DNA from: Hedera helix
Lineage: Eukaryota > Streptophyta > Magnoliopsida > Apiales > Araliaceae
NCBI GenBank assembly: GCA_947179155.2
Contig: OX359264.1
Span: forward strand, 45,624,202-45,688,201
Reading direction: 5' to 3'
Length of the DNA stretch: 64,000 nucleotides
Within the stretch, counting starts at the first letter, position 1. Each line of letters opens with the position of its first letter. The translations under genes were made by a program, and so were the position numbers. The notes beneath the pieces are model-generated. The model ran no database searches. It was not told where the DNA came from and saw only the letters and a program-made list of their open reading frames with translations. Shown here one piece after another: positions 36,886 to 49,198 of the stretch.

Positions 36886-37295
36886 TATCAATGTTTTTTA
36901 GGTTTTATTTAAATTTTTTAATTTTTTTTTAATTACACACACATAGTGTATGCCACATATAAGAGTTAACTCGTAACAAACCCACTCCTCCAATGACTTA
37001 TCACCGGTTTCTTTTCTTCTTCTTTTTGATAAATGTTCCTTTTCTTTTTCCCAATTTCTTTCCCTATTTTCTCTGTTTTTTCTTAGTTTCACGCATATAA
37101 TATGTGTCACATATAGCAGTTAACTCATAACAAATTCATTCCACTACCCACGACTAATCAATTTCTTTTCTTTCTTCCACTTTCTTTTCCTATTTTTTCT
37201 CTCAGCTTTTTTCATCCATGTTTTTCAAGTTTTATTAAAATATTTTAAGTTTTTTCTTAATTTCACATATATAATATGTGCCACATACACTAGTA
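36886..37295. repeat. Tandem repeat of about 170 bp, two and a half copies
   Basis: The segments starting TTTTTTCTTAGTTTCACGCA, containing ATATAATATGTGYCACATA and a T/C-rich stretch, recur at about 36930, 37080 and 37255. Open frames seen here on either strand are low-complexity. Confidence 0.7.
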
Positions 37296-38442
37296 TGAAT
37301 AATTGCATAGGGTACAGTTTATTACTTACAAAAGTTTTTCGGTACTTAGATGTAGACTTGGTTTCACTCCAAAAACAAGTACTGAAAGCTAGCAATTTGG
37401 TGTCTCATGTCATAATCCCATCAAAACCCTAGTATCTCTTTGAATAAATTGAGAACGAGTCTATTGGTCCCACAAATATACAGAGTCAGCCGAGTATTCT
37501 ACGTATCATGCATGCAACAAGTTTTATTTGCAAACCAAGCTTCCATTCGATTACAACTGCAAGAGCTTACACATCAGCTATGGAACAACAGGGGATGCAG
37601 TACTACAATGGTTCTATAGTATAGTTTATTGTCGGATGACTGTGTGATATATAATGATATAATAACTACAATGGTTATATGGTATTAACTTTTGTTTTGC
37701 AGGTACCATGTTCCGTTCCCATCATATTTCTAATGATGACAAAGGGGGAGAAGAATTTGAATACTTGTAGTAGTAAGCAACAGTTTTATGAACTGCTATA
37801 TATATACTACAATGTGTTTGTATGCCATGTTTATAAACTACTATGTTGTTGATAAACATATTTTTGAGAATATAAAAACTAAAGGAATTTTTCAAAAATT
37901 AAAATTCTCTAAAAAAGATAAGTATAATTTTAGGAGGAGCTAGTAAATATCGGATTTTGAAATTTGTCATCATAAAAAGAGGGAGATTACTGAGTCTACA
38001 CTTTTTATAGAATTTTGATAATAGTAAATATTTAGGAAAATAAGAAAAAAAATTAAATAAGAATAGAATCATCTTGATAGGTTTTGTTTTTGTTTTTAAA
38101 TCTTATCTCACAAATTCTACCAAAGTCTTCTTATAACTTACATTGAATTTATTTTTAATGACCTTGATAAAATAATATCAAGTGCTATGAAAATAATTTC
38201 ATATAGTTAGATTTCTCAAGGCAAGAGAGTTTTTCTATTTATTTATTTATTCAAAATATTCATTTTTGAAAAATATGCTTAAAAAATTCACTTTAATTAT
38301 TAAATCCCAAATAAGTTTTTTAAAGGTAAAAATAAATAAAGCCTAAAGGCTTGTTTGGTCAACTTACTAATTTGGTTAAATTGGCCCATCCAAGAGTTTT
38401 GTCCTTGCACTTAAGTTGTGGGCTAAAAACATGTGCTAAAAT

Positions 38443-41400
38443 AATGTTTAAAAAATTGGACCGGTCATCGAATCGAAAAAGTTACCGGGTGGATGGGTCA
38501 CTGGTCTAACCAGTGGTCGAACCATTATTGAACCAGTGACGTCATAAATACATAAAAAAATATATATTATTAATAATTAATAAAAATTTAAAATATATAA
38601 TTTTTTATAAGATAAAATATAGTAAAATAATGTTATAATATTAGTAAAAATATTTTTGTAAAAAAGAAAAAACTTAAAAATCGGGTCAACCGGTTCAACT
38701 GAACAGTTTTACCGGTGGTCAACCGGTTTTTGACCTGTGACGACCCCAAATCCGGGTTCCATAACCTCGAGTTTGGTTCTCACTATTCAACACATTACTA
38801 ACAATTAAATACATACATTGCATTTAAATATCGCTGAATAATACATATTGGTTCCCTTCAAAAGGTTATAATACCAGGGTCTATCAACCTTAACATAAAA
38901 ACAGTTCCTATCATAAGGAATTACAAAAGGTTCTTCAACAGTAAATACACATTAAATATCTAATTAGCATGCATAAGCTAACTTAATCTTTGGCTTTTCC
39001 TTTTCCCTTATCCTTCTTTGAGCAATCAGGTCTATCTGAAAAATGGTTCATGATATAGCAAGAATGAGCAACTAGTTTGCTCAGCAAGTTTAGAATAATC
39101 ATATAGATTTAATATATCATGAATGAATGGGAAATGTCATCAATGGTTCAACAATAGATATAACAATTGTGAATGAAACAGGATTCAAATTTTAATAAAC
39201 AGAATATTTGAATCTTAAAATGCTGAGTGGTCACTAAGGACCCTAAACTAACGAGGGTATAATAGAGTTTCCTCTGACCCTTTGAGTTGTTTGGTTTTCA
39301 AGGGGATCAACCTATTCAACCCGCTGTATATGCATTACATTTAGTCACTGGCGCCCAAAGTCGGTTTCCCGACACAAAATCCCCTAATTTAGGGTTGTTC
39401 AATTCTCAGACTTAATATAAGAAATCCGCACCCAACAATGGTTTGGATAAGCTTTTAAAAGTATTCAAGTATTGAATTTATAAACGTAATGTCTAGCTGA
39501 ACTATTAGCTTTTGACATTTTTAGTATAGTTCATGAATCAAGAACTAATAAGCTTCAAGTGCACTAAGTGCGATTTTATAAACAATATGGATGTGGAATA
39601 ATTTTTAATAATTAAACCACTTCAAGCTTTGACAATAAATACAAGTATAGAAACTTGTTCAACAATAAATGAGTAGGGTTAGAGAACTTGTCTGTTTGCT
39701 CAGCTACAATAATTGTCTAACTTTAACTAACTTGCTTTGAAAGACCTAACATTAATAAAGTCGGTCTAATAATTAGTACGGCGTATTTGCATAACTATAC
39801 GCTTAATAATGAACTTATTTATCACTTAAGTACTAACACATAAATTACATTAGTCAAAACAATATTATTAACCTTATAAACCCTCAATCATATTAGGTTA
39901 ATAATTTAATAAGTTAGAAAATATTTTTCTTAAGTGTTGGACACTTATTAAACCTTTAAACAACTTATTACAATTGTTTAATTAAAGCATAATTAAATTA
40001 AATTTATTTTATTAACTCAATCTCTATTTAATTACTATTTAATCTTGGTTAAATAGAAATTAATTAATTAACTCTAATAATTATTTAAAATAAATAATAA
40101 CTAATTGTACTTACTTATTATTTAATTATAATTAAATAATAAATAATTATTAACTTAGTTTTAACCTTCTTTAATTTAATGTTAATCAACCAATAATTAA
40201 ATAAGTAATTAACCTTACTTATTATTTAATTTAAGGAAATTAAATAATAGTTTACTAATCTTAATCCTCTTTAATTATTATTTAATGTCAATTAAATAAT
40301 AATTAATTATTTAATTAATTTTAATTATTATTTAAGGTTAAATAATAATCAAATCATTCTTATTCATTATTTAAATTAAATAATAAATTATTACTCTAAT
40401 AACTTAATTTCCATTAATCGTTATTTAATGTTAATTAAATAATAATTAATTACTTAATTATCCTTATTTATTATTTAATAATATTTAAATAATAAATAAT
40501 TAATTTATAATTTTTATCTCTCTTTAAATATTATTTAATAGGCATTAAATAATAATTGCTAATTTATCATCTTTATTTATTATTAACATTTAAAATAATA
40601 AATAATAAATTTATTTAACTTAACCATTACTAGATTAATATTTAAAATATTTAAATATTAAACTTAATGAAAAATATCCTCCCCAATATTATTTTTGTAT
40701 TATTATTATTTTTGTTATAATTTTAAATTAGTTTTTAAATATTTAAATTATTTAAATTTAACCCGAATGGCATTTGTGTAAATAATTCGAAAACTGAACC
40801 GAGGGCAGAATGGTCATTTCGCCGAAAAAAACACGGAGGGGCATAAATGTAATTTCGCCGGAAAAATAACTACCGCGCATTGCGCGCGTTACAGATTTTT
40901 ACGGCCCAAAACGACGCCGTTTTTGAGAAGCCGGAAACGGCTTCCGCGTGGAGTGAATTTTCTACGGACGCCAAACGACGTCGTTTGGCTTCGCGTCCTC
41001 GGTGAACAGTGGCAGGCGCGCATTGCGCGAAAACCCTTAAAATTTTTCTTCTTTGCAGAATGTGAACAGTGTTCCGGCAATACCCATTTTAAATAAAAAT
41101 ATACCATCAAGTAAGCTTTAAATCCCCAATAAAAATCCAAAAAAATTACCAATCACCTTATATTAAATTATAACATGAAAAAATTAATTTTTCATGATTT
41201 AATATCATTATTTTTTTATAAAAATTTTTACATCACATAAATTACCATAAATCATAACTTTTTGTGTATAACTCCATTTTGAGTGATTCAAACTTTGTTT
41301 TTCTCATGATTTAATGTTCTATAATATTAGAACATTAAATCTAAATATTACCAAAAATTATCTTTAATCATTATTTTGAGATTTATTTTCACACCACCAA

Positions 41401-42703
41401 ATACATGTTTTTCATTCATTAAAACTCATAAAACATAAGTTAAACACATGATCAACTATATAAACATACATAGCATGATATTAACCATAAAAATTATTAC
41501 AGTAATATTTGTACCATAACCTTGAAAGAAAACAAGATTAGAGTTTAAAAATAATTACCTTGTTTTGATAGTTATTCTCCTCTTCTTTCCAAAATATGTT
41601 GTGAAGGAAGATGACATGAACCAAGACTCCTTCTCTTCTCTTAGTATTTTGCTCTCAAATTTTCTCACACTCTCAAATGCTCTCTAGCTCTCTCTTTTGT
41701 TTGAAAATAAAAGATGAGAAATGACTTTCAAAAACTACTAAATTGTAAGTATACTTACAATGGGTATAGATATAAAATCTATATCTATCAAATTTTCATA
41801 ATGAGATAGCAAGGATACTTACACAAGAAAGTTAGCCCATACTTAGTTGGTGAAAAGAGGCATGGTTTATGTACTTGAAAAAAATAAAACAAGCAATCCT
41901 TAATTAAATAAATAAATAATAAACTAAAATAAAACCAACTCATTTTCTCTCTCCTTCCTAGCATGCTTCGGCTGAACTTCTTCTTGTCCCAAATTCAATG
42001 TCACATTTCACTTTTTAAACAATTAATAGTTAATTTAAGTATTTTCCAAGTGGGCCAATCATTGGGCTTTAATTTAAAATACCAATTAGGCTTCTATTAA
42101 ATTGTTTGGGCTACTAAATTGTCAAATTTTATTATTCTCCTCTTGGGCTACTAATTGACCCATGTTGGGCTAATTTAATAATTTACACACTAATTATTCA
42201 ATCCATGATTAAATAAATAATTATATTGAATAAATAATTAAATATTCTAACCCATAAGTATTAAATTACTAAATGGACTAATAAATATTATTATTAATAT
42301 TTCACATTATTTACATTAATTAATTAATTCACTCATTATATTCAATATAATTGAATATTTAATTAATAGGAAACTTATCAATTATTTTGATATTAAAACT
42401 TTAGGGTTTGTTCACTAATTTAATAACATATTAGTGACGCTCTTTAATTAATTTTAGTAATTAATTACATAATTATTTAATCACATAATTAATTAATCAT
42501 ATAAAAAGATTTAAATAATCTCGTAAAACTAACTCGTTGGAAATTAAATTAATAATTTAATTAATAAAGACGTGAAAATTCTAGGACATTACATGACCAG
42601 GTCACTATCAAATCAATTTTTTGAGCTGACCGGAACGGAAAGTCGACCAGTTCCGGTCGATCTGCGGACGGACCGCCGGTCTAGTCTGATTTTCTAAACA
42701 TTG
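38443..42703. mobile_element. hAT-like non-autonomous element, copy 3, split by a solo LTR
   Basis: Parts 38443-38735 and 42594-42703 form one element in the opposite orientation to copies 1 and 2: start AATGTTTAAAAAATTGGACC, end GATTTTCTAAACATTG. Flanks GCTAAAAT and GCTAAAAA (7 of 8 identical) fit an 8-bp target-site duplication. The interruption is the LTR at 38736-42593. Confidence 0.8.
38736..42593 (-). mobile_element. Very long solo LTR (3858 bp) of a chromovirus-like family
   Basis: Flanked by the perfect 5-bp target-site duplication TGACC (38731-38735 and 42594-42598). On the - strand it starts TGTAATGTCCTAGAATTTTC and ends GGATTTGGGGTCGTCACA, as do the other Tekay-like LTRs here. A long, extremely AT-rich part (about 39800-40700) abuts a GC-rich block (40800-41030) holding CGCGCATTGCGCGCG and the perfect palindrome CCAAACGACGTCGTTTGG. 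An 87-codon frame in that block has no recognisable domain. No internal region is present. Confidence 0.85.
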
Positions 42704-42758
42704 GCTAAAAATTCAAAAGTTAAAAAAGAGAAATTCTTTCTCCTTCTGCATTTTGGCC

Positions 42759-42948
42759 GAAAAATTATTCAGTAGTCCTGGATCACAGCTACATGGTGTT
42801 CCAGACCAATCACATCTCCCTATTTTAGCTGTGTCCCACTGCATGTAGCTTTGGACCTACTAAAATGAGGAGTGACATACTAAAATAGGAAGATGTGATT
42901 GGTCTGGAACACCATATGACTGTGGTTCAGGACTAGTGAATAATTACT
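42759..42948. mobile_element. Mutator-like hairpin MITE, 190 bp
   Basis: Long inverted ends (about 60 bp: TTCAGTAGTCCTGGATCACA versus inverted TTCACTAGTCCTGAACCACA, both going on to GGTGTTCCAGACCAATCACA) surround a short loop. The perfect 10-bp direct repeat CATTTTGGCC flanks it at 42749-42758 and 42949-42958. Long inverted ends and a 9-11-bp duplication fit the Mutator superfamily. Confidence 0.85.
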
Positions 42949-44573
42949 CATTTTGGCCCAAGGTTCCCTAAGTTGTGATAGAAATGATCTTTGTCCATTC
43001 AAATTTATATACTCCTACATGATCACAATCATTAAAATTATATTTGACCAAAATACCCTAACCTTGAAATTTCCTATAAATATGAAGCATTTTCTTCCTT
43101 GTTCATTCAACAATTTATAAAAAGGAAAAGAAACTCTCTCTACAAACCTTTCTAAAACTCTTATAAATTTCTAAATCATTCTAGTGAAGAGAAAATTGGT
43201 TCGGTTATTGAGATAGATGTTTGTTAATTTGTGCATTAATCTATTTCATCTCTTAACTATCATATATATTGTTTTACAAGTTTATATATATTTATATTTC
43301 ATTTATTTATATCTTATAAAGACTTTTAGTCTTTTATAGATATAGAATAGTTATATAAATATTTAAAGAATAGGTACTTGATATTGGTTTTGATTATCTT
43401 TTAAACGCGAGAAATTTTCTCATATATTCTAAACGTGTGATCTACAGAAAATAAGTATACAAGTATAGTTGTGAAATATTGAATTCCATGGACTCCGATA
43501 AAATAGGATTGCTCATTTTTTTCATGAAACATTGGCCAAAATATAAGCGAGTGTATCAAATTATAAGTGATTGAAATTGATTTTCACTTCATAAATAAAA
43601 TATATAATCATATATACTTTGGGTATACAATATTATAATCTGTAATTATATATCTATTTCAAGTACAGTTAAATTGATTCAATTCATTCATACTTTATAA
43701 ACTGAAAGCATAATTTTAAACTGATCATTCATATATACTTGTGATAATATATAAAAGTATAATTTTTAATATAGTCAAAATATAATTGATCTTATCCACT
43801 TTTAAAGAAAGTATTTTTCTCTCTTATATAAAAGTTAAATAATTTTTTATATAAGTGAACCACAAATATATATCTGCTTAAATATAGAAGCACTTTCTTT
43901 ATTTATAAAAATTATCAAACTTTTATAAACAAAGCATCATATATATATATAAGAAGCATTTTTACAAACATATAAAAGCTAATTGAAACTTTTATATACT
44001 TCAACTGAAAATATATATCTATTTATTTTAGAAGCACAATCTTTATTTATAAAAATATTTGAACTTTCATAAAGTACACCGAATTATATATTTGCTTACG
44101 TGAAGCATTTTTTAAACAAACAACTTTTATCAAAAAGGAATTTTGAAGAGTTAATTTATTTTTTGTATCTATGAGAAAAGAGTAATTCTAGAACCAAAAC
44201 CAGAGTCGTAGATAAGTTAACGGATAGTTGGGTCTTTTAACGTACTTGTGAGGTGAGGGATCGACTTTTGTTTCAAGATTATATCTTAAGATAAAATTAA
44301 ACTCAGAAAACATGTATAACTATATTTGAAGTAATGGGGAGCTACTATCTGATAAAATTAGTTGTAGGAAAAGTTTGAAAGTTTTGCTAAAGTTTCTCCA
44401 TATGTTGAATGAATATATATTACTGATAGTAATAGGATCTCAAATCCTGAACAAGAGGTTGGGACTGGAAGTAACAAAATACCCAAGTTGTATGTTGTGA
44501 ACTAGGTAAACTTGTGTGTACTATGTGATTGAATTGTCTCTTGTCTCTTTAATTACTTTCACATATTTAATTA

Positions 44574-45058
44574 TTATATAGTAATTAATACTTTAAAAAA
44601 GACCTAGGAAAATTTAAAATTAATAATAATATATTCCATTTCTCCTTCTAGATTATTGTTAACGTTTCAGACATATAAATTTCTATGAACAAGTTCATAA
44701 AAGAATTTGGTTTGATCATCTACCCGTTGTGGAATAATTTTAGAGTGATTCTAATATTATATATAACTTTTTAGAATAAGTCTACACTTATAACACTCAA
44801 GTATTATATCCAAACACTACATTCATTCATATCATGAAAAAATATATTTTATATTGAAAGTCTTATCATATATATCTTTTAATGACGTAGATAAATATAA
44901 TAGTTGGATATAGTGCTTGAATGCGGTGTACTTACACGTTTTCAACTTTTTAAGTCTAAATTTTAGTTACACATGTGTATCATATATCCTACTGTCCACT
45001 AGAGGTTGGTGAGCCTGACATGTGTATCATATATTCTACCGTCAAGTAAGGGTGTTTA
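44574..45058. other. AT-rich stretch between transposons
   Basis: No gene or identifiable element. The short repeat ACATGTGTATCATATAT occurs at 44972 and again near 45019. The last five bases, GTTTA (45054-45058), are the target-site duplication of the chromovirus that follows. Confidence 0.5.
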
Positions 45059-47896
45059 TGTAATGATATGCAACTTTGGTAATTTGTAAATATGATAATT
45101 AATTATGGGAATTAAAATTTGTGAAGTGTGACAAGTGTTTTGGGACAAGTTATTTATGGATTATTTGATTAAAAAAATAAAATTCAAGCCTAATGAAATA
45201 AATTTGGATAAAAAAGAATTTGAATTGGATTGAAAATAAGCAAGTATGAATTAAATGGAATTAATGGTCTAGGATTTTTGGCAAACGTCCAAAATGCCCT
45301 TGACAACTTGAAGAATGATCATGGTATCCTTCTTGATGAGAAGTGTCCTAAATGTCATTGCTAGTTGAAGGGAAATGACTTAAATAACATTAACCATGCA
45401 TGGTTAAGCTAACCAAAGATGATTAGTTGTTGGAACATTAGATACAAATTATGTATATATACATTTGGCTAGTAATAAGATAAGCTAAGTTAACTTATCT
45501 TCATTTTCATTCCAAGATAGCTAAGTAAGGAAGTTCAAAGAGAGAAAGAGCAAAAAAAGCCAGGGTTTGCACGAAAGCTTGAAAGATTCAAAAAAAGGTG
45601 TGCAAGAGGAGTGTTTTAAGCCATCAAAGTGGAGCTTCTATCTCTAAGAAGGTTTATAGCTAGAAGAAGAAGAGCACAAAGAAGGTATAACAATTTTTAA
45701 CCATAAAACTTACTATTTATGTGTATAAATGCAAGAATAGATGCAGTCATGCATGTATTTATGATCAAATGTGTGATTTATGTGAGTTACACGCTATTTG
45801 GTTGGTTTATCATGAAATCCTAAGTGTTGAAGTTGTAGAACAAAGGTGGTGCACTATTTATGCATGTATTCATGATTAGAAAGCATGATTTAAGGATGAT
45901 CATGTGTAGAAGTGATGAAAACCTAGTTGGAAGTATTGAACATGTTTGATACATGTAAATTTTCATGTTAGATAGCATACAAGATGCATTGAAGGTGAAA
46001 AGCATGATTTGTTAAGGAAAAATTATAATATTAGGCTATGATTTGCATATAAATCAAATCATAATCTGAAAAGTGATTTAGAAGGTGCATATGAAAGTTA
46101 TGTGAATATTCAAAGTTGCTAAATGTGTATGTGGTAGGGTATATGATGCATGGAGTTCAAGGATTAAAGTTGAGTTTAAGAATGAAATTGAGTTAAAATA
46201 ACAAAATGCCACAAAAAATGGTGATTTTTGGCCATTTTGGGTAATTAATAGTAAAAATTAGTCAAATAACTAAGTTTCATATAAATACACGTGTTAGAAT
46301 CGAATTGGGAGTCGTTTGGCGATAAATGCAAGTTTTAAACGTTTAAAAACGTTCATCGATGCCTAAAATAGAATTAATGGAAAAATTGATTCATTTGGAA
46401 ACTTTTAAATGATTTGAATGCCCATGCAAGTCATATATATGTTATATGTGTTATATCATATGTTGGAATCAAGAAATTCAACTTAGGGCCAAAAATAGCA
46501 TGAAAATTGGAAAGAAAAATTTGTCAGTTTCTACAGCATTGCGCTGAGGCGAAGTCTTTTATACTGATGACTACGCCGGGGTATAGTTGAACTGCAAGGA
46601 GTTCGCTGGCAACGCTTTCAGAGCTTGCCGGGGCACTATCTGGTTGAGAAAATTTCGCTGGAGGCGCGGTCTTCTCAGTCGAGGAGCTGTCCTGCTACTT
46701 TTGAAAAATAAATTATTTTAATCCAAAATGAAATGTTTTAATATTAAATGATAGAGATATGTATTATAAACCATAAATTGATAAACATGATCAATATGGT
46801 AGTCATTTAGGTATAGAGGAACAACGTGTTACGTGTTGAGGTTTATATAGGGATAAATGGTAGATTGTATAACAAGTTCAAGCACGCATGTGTATGTAAC
46901 TAATGCATGAACCAATGTTATGGTTATGTAGGACATAATCGGGATAAGATTTTATCAGTTGAGGTAAACGAGGGTAAAGGTAAGTGTTCTTTTCGAATTC
47001 TCTTTTGAAATTCTTGAACAAGAAGTCATGTTATACATTTATTAAGCATTCTAAAGTTCATCCATCATTGAACTATTATTGAGAAAGGTCGATGCCAATT
47101 TTGATTCGGCTAGACATATGTAACGATTCAAGTTAAATTCAAATATTTATTTGTTATGTCCACCAATCCACATTGTTGTGGTGCAGACTCTATGAAATGC
47201 TGTAACAGAATAACCTTGATAAAAGGGGAATAAAGGATAAAGAAAATGTAAAATTATGGCGTGGTTGTGTCGCTAGATATTTATGTTGTGCACAATATAA
47301 AGGTACGATAGGCTGATCACCTAAAGTACACATCTAAAATGAAATGCAGTCTCATGACTGAACCCTGGGCAGTATCAGTTTTCATGATTCTTAATGAGTT
47401 CTTGACCTTGTGACCATACAACAAGCAAATTTTCATGTTTTAAGTCAATCATGCAAAGTTTCACGATATATTTTTATCTTCATTCATTGAATCGTTCTTG
47501 GATCAGACTTATTGTAAATGATTTTCTTTTAATATTCTGAAATATCATGTCTTTACTTGTTCATGTACTTGTTGAGATATTTTATATTCAACCTTGCTTT
47601 TAATATAATATTTTAGCTAAACCTGAACAGGCTGAGGGGTTGGGAACAGATAAAGGAAAGAGGAAGGCCAGCAAGCAGTATATGCTTATTTATGGAGCTT
47701 ATGTAGATATCATATTTTTGTAATATATCATGTACGAAGGTGTTGTATGTATAAATGTATTTAGAACCTGGGAATAGTTATGTATTATAGTAAATTAAGT
47801 ATTATTTTTTAAAATGAATGGATGAGATTAAATGGCAGTGTAGTATTGTGAGCACTAGATCTATGGTTCAAGAGACCCGGATTTGGGGGTGTCACA
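45059..47896 (+). repeat. 5' LTR (2838 bp)
   Basis: Starts TGTAATGATATGCAACTTTG and ends CGGATTTGGGGGTGTCACA. It matches the 3' LTR except where that copy is deleted. A TATATATAC stretch near 45455 is the best core-promoter candidate. A GC-rich block near 46540-46690 contains GCCGGGG motifs shared with the related LTRs at 57720-57850 and 60710-60780. Confidence 0.92.
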
Positions 47897-47899
47897 GGT

Positions 47900-47908
47900 T
47901 GGTATCAG
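47900..47908 (+). other. Primer-binding site (initiator tRNA-Met type)
   Basis: TGGTATCAG, four bases after the LTR end, is complementary to the 3' end of plant initiator methionine tRNA, the usual primer of Ty3/gypsy elements. Confidence 0.85.
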
Positions 47909-48119
47909 GACTGATATGTTATAAACCTTAGGTAGGGGAAACCTTTGGAATATGACCTTAAAGAATATAGTGAAACTCATTTAGAGTTTTAAGAGGCGAA
48001 TGGTGGAAATTGTTAAGGTTAAAATTTTCATAATATGTGCTATGTGCTATGTGTTATGTGTAATAGAGTTAAGAAAAAAAATGCATTGAACTAAATAATT
48101 GTTTTTGTGATTTTATAGT

Positions 48120-48835
48120 ATGCCAGAGATTGGAGAATCTAGTCAGACAGTAGAGAAAGAATACTGGGACATTCAGGTAGATGTGATGACTATTGTGCCA
48201 GTTATGGCAATAGTACTAGCTGAGGACAATGAACAACAAGAAGATCCAGATGAACTGGAAGGAAACTTTGATGGGGCATTGTCGGATAATGCATCATTTG
48301 AATAAAGAGAGGTCGACCAGGAATGGGTAACCGACCTGATACAACAGAACAGTGAATTCATAGACAGGATCTTAGAGTTGGAGACTCAAGAAGCTGAACG
48401 ACAAACAGCCGTTGAGCAAAATGAGACGGCGGTACAAGTGTTGGTTAATAGAAATATAGAGCTATGAGATAAATTAAGGCAAGAAGAACAGAGAGTTCAA
48501 GAATTTAAAGAACAATAAGGAAGTCTTGGAGGCTAAACTGGGGGAGGAAGCTGATAAGATAACTAGGTATGAACAAGCCGGGGCTAAAGCAGTAAGAGGA
48601 ATAAATTTGGTAAAAGAAGAAGTAAGGGCTAAGAAAGTCAGAATTGATAGTATGGGAGTAAAAATTGATGACATGAGCTATGCATTTCGCACAACATTTG
48701 GAAGGGCACAGGATAGAGTGTATTACTACCCTATGGAGTATGATCAGATTAATAATACTTTGAGCAAATGGAATATGATAGCCATCATGGACGAAAAGTG
48801 TGATGATACAGTTAGGCGTGGAATGCTTTCGTAGG
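48120..48835 (+). pseudogene. Broken open frame upstream of gag, coiled-coil-like
   Basis: About 240 codons from an ATG at 48120 to a stop at 48833, broken by stops at about 48303 and 48465 and a frameshift near 48515. The product starts MPEIGESSQTVEKEYWDIQ, is acidic, and its middle (DRILELETQEAERQ; later EEVRAKKVRIDSM) is charged and heptad-like, suggesting a coiled coil. It is separated from gag by about 360 bases. I recognise no known family. It may be an accessory protein of this retrotransposon lineage or a captured host fragment. Confidence 0.55.
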
Positions 48836-49198
48836 ATATACATAATAGGTGTATATGGTGATGTATATGTTTGCGTGTGTATGTATGTAATGTAAATCCC
48901 TAGCTTTTGTTATAAAAGGAATAGAAAATGTCATGTAACCTCTTTTGTCCCAAGGAGGAAAGGTCTAAATTTGTTGTATTAAGTTATGAAATGTGAATCC
49001 CGACTTTTGTAGTCTAAAGGGATAGAAGGTTTATAACAATATGCTAAGTCTGATGTAAGGCGCTAGGCACTAATCAATTTGTATATGAATATAAATCCAG
49101 TTATCATACGTGTTTTGATATGACTATGTGTTTAGGTTCATGAGAATGTAATATATGAATAATAAATATTAATCATTACGTAAAATTGTTAAACAAAA

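Larger units (their letters stand above)
37720..44573 (+). mobile_element. Remnant 3' end and LTR of a SIRE/Maximus-like Ty1/copia element, with nested insertions
   Basis: The sequence TTTGTCATCATAAAAAGAGG (37963-37982) then GAGAT matches the well-known end-of-pol and polypurine tract of SIRE-type copia elements, and ATGATGACAAAGGGGGAG at 37733 is a similar upstream block. The LTR would start just after, near 37988. It continues across the nested hAT-like element (38443-42703) and the Mutator-like element (42759-42948). It has a TATAAATA box at about 43074 and ends near CTTTAATTACTTTCACA at about 44573. No copia pol domains remain. The 3' border and orientation are inferred from these signals only; no target-site duplication was found. 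Confidence 0.45.

Noticed and set aside
40889..41152. An 87-codon - strand open frame in GC-rich sequence
   Set aside because: It lies inside the 3.86-kb LTR, in its GC-rich block. Open frames are expected there because stop codons are rare, and no domain is recognisable.
42960..44573. An independent promoter and gene start at the TATAAATA near 43074
   Set aside because: No coding exon follows. The arrangement fits the U3/R region of the SIRE-like LTR better.
47900..47912. Fragment of a tRNA-Met gene
   Set aside because: Only the sequence complementary to the tRNA 3' end is present, at the standard place after an LTR, so it is a primer-binding site.
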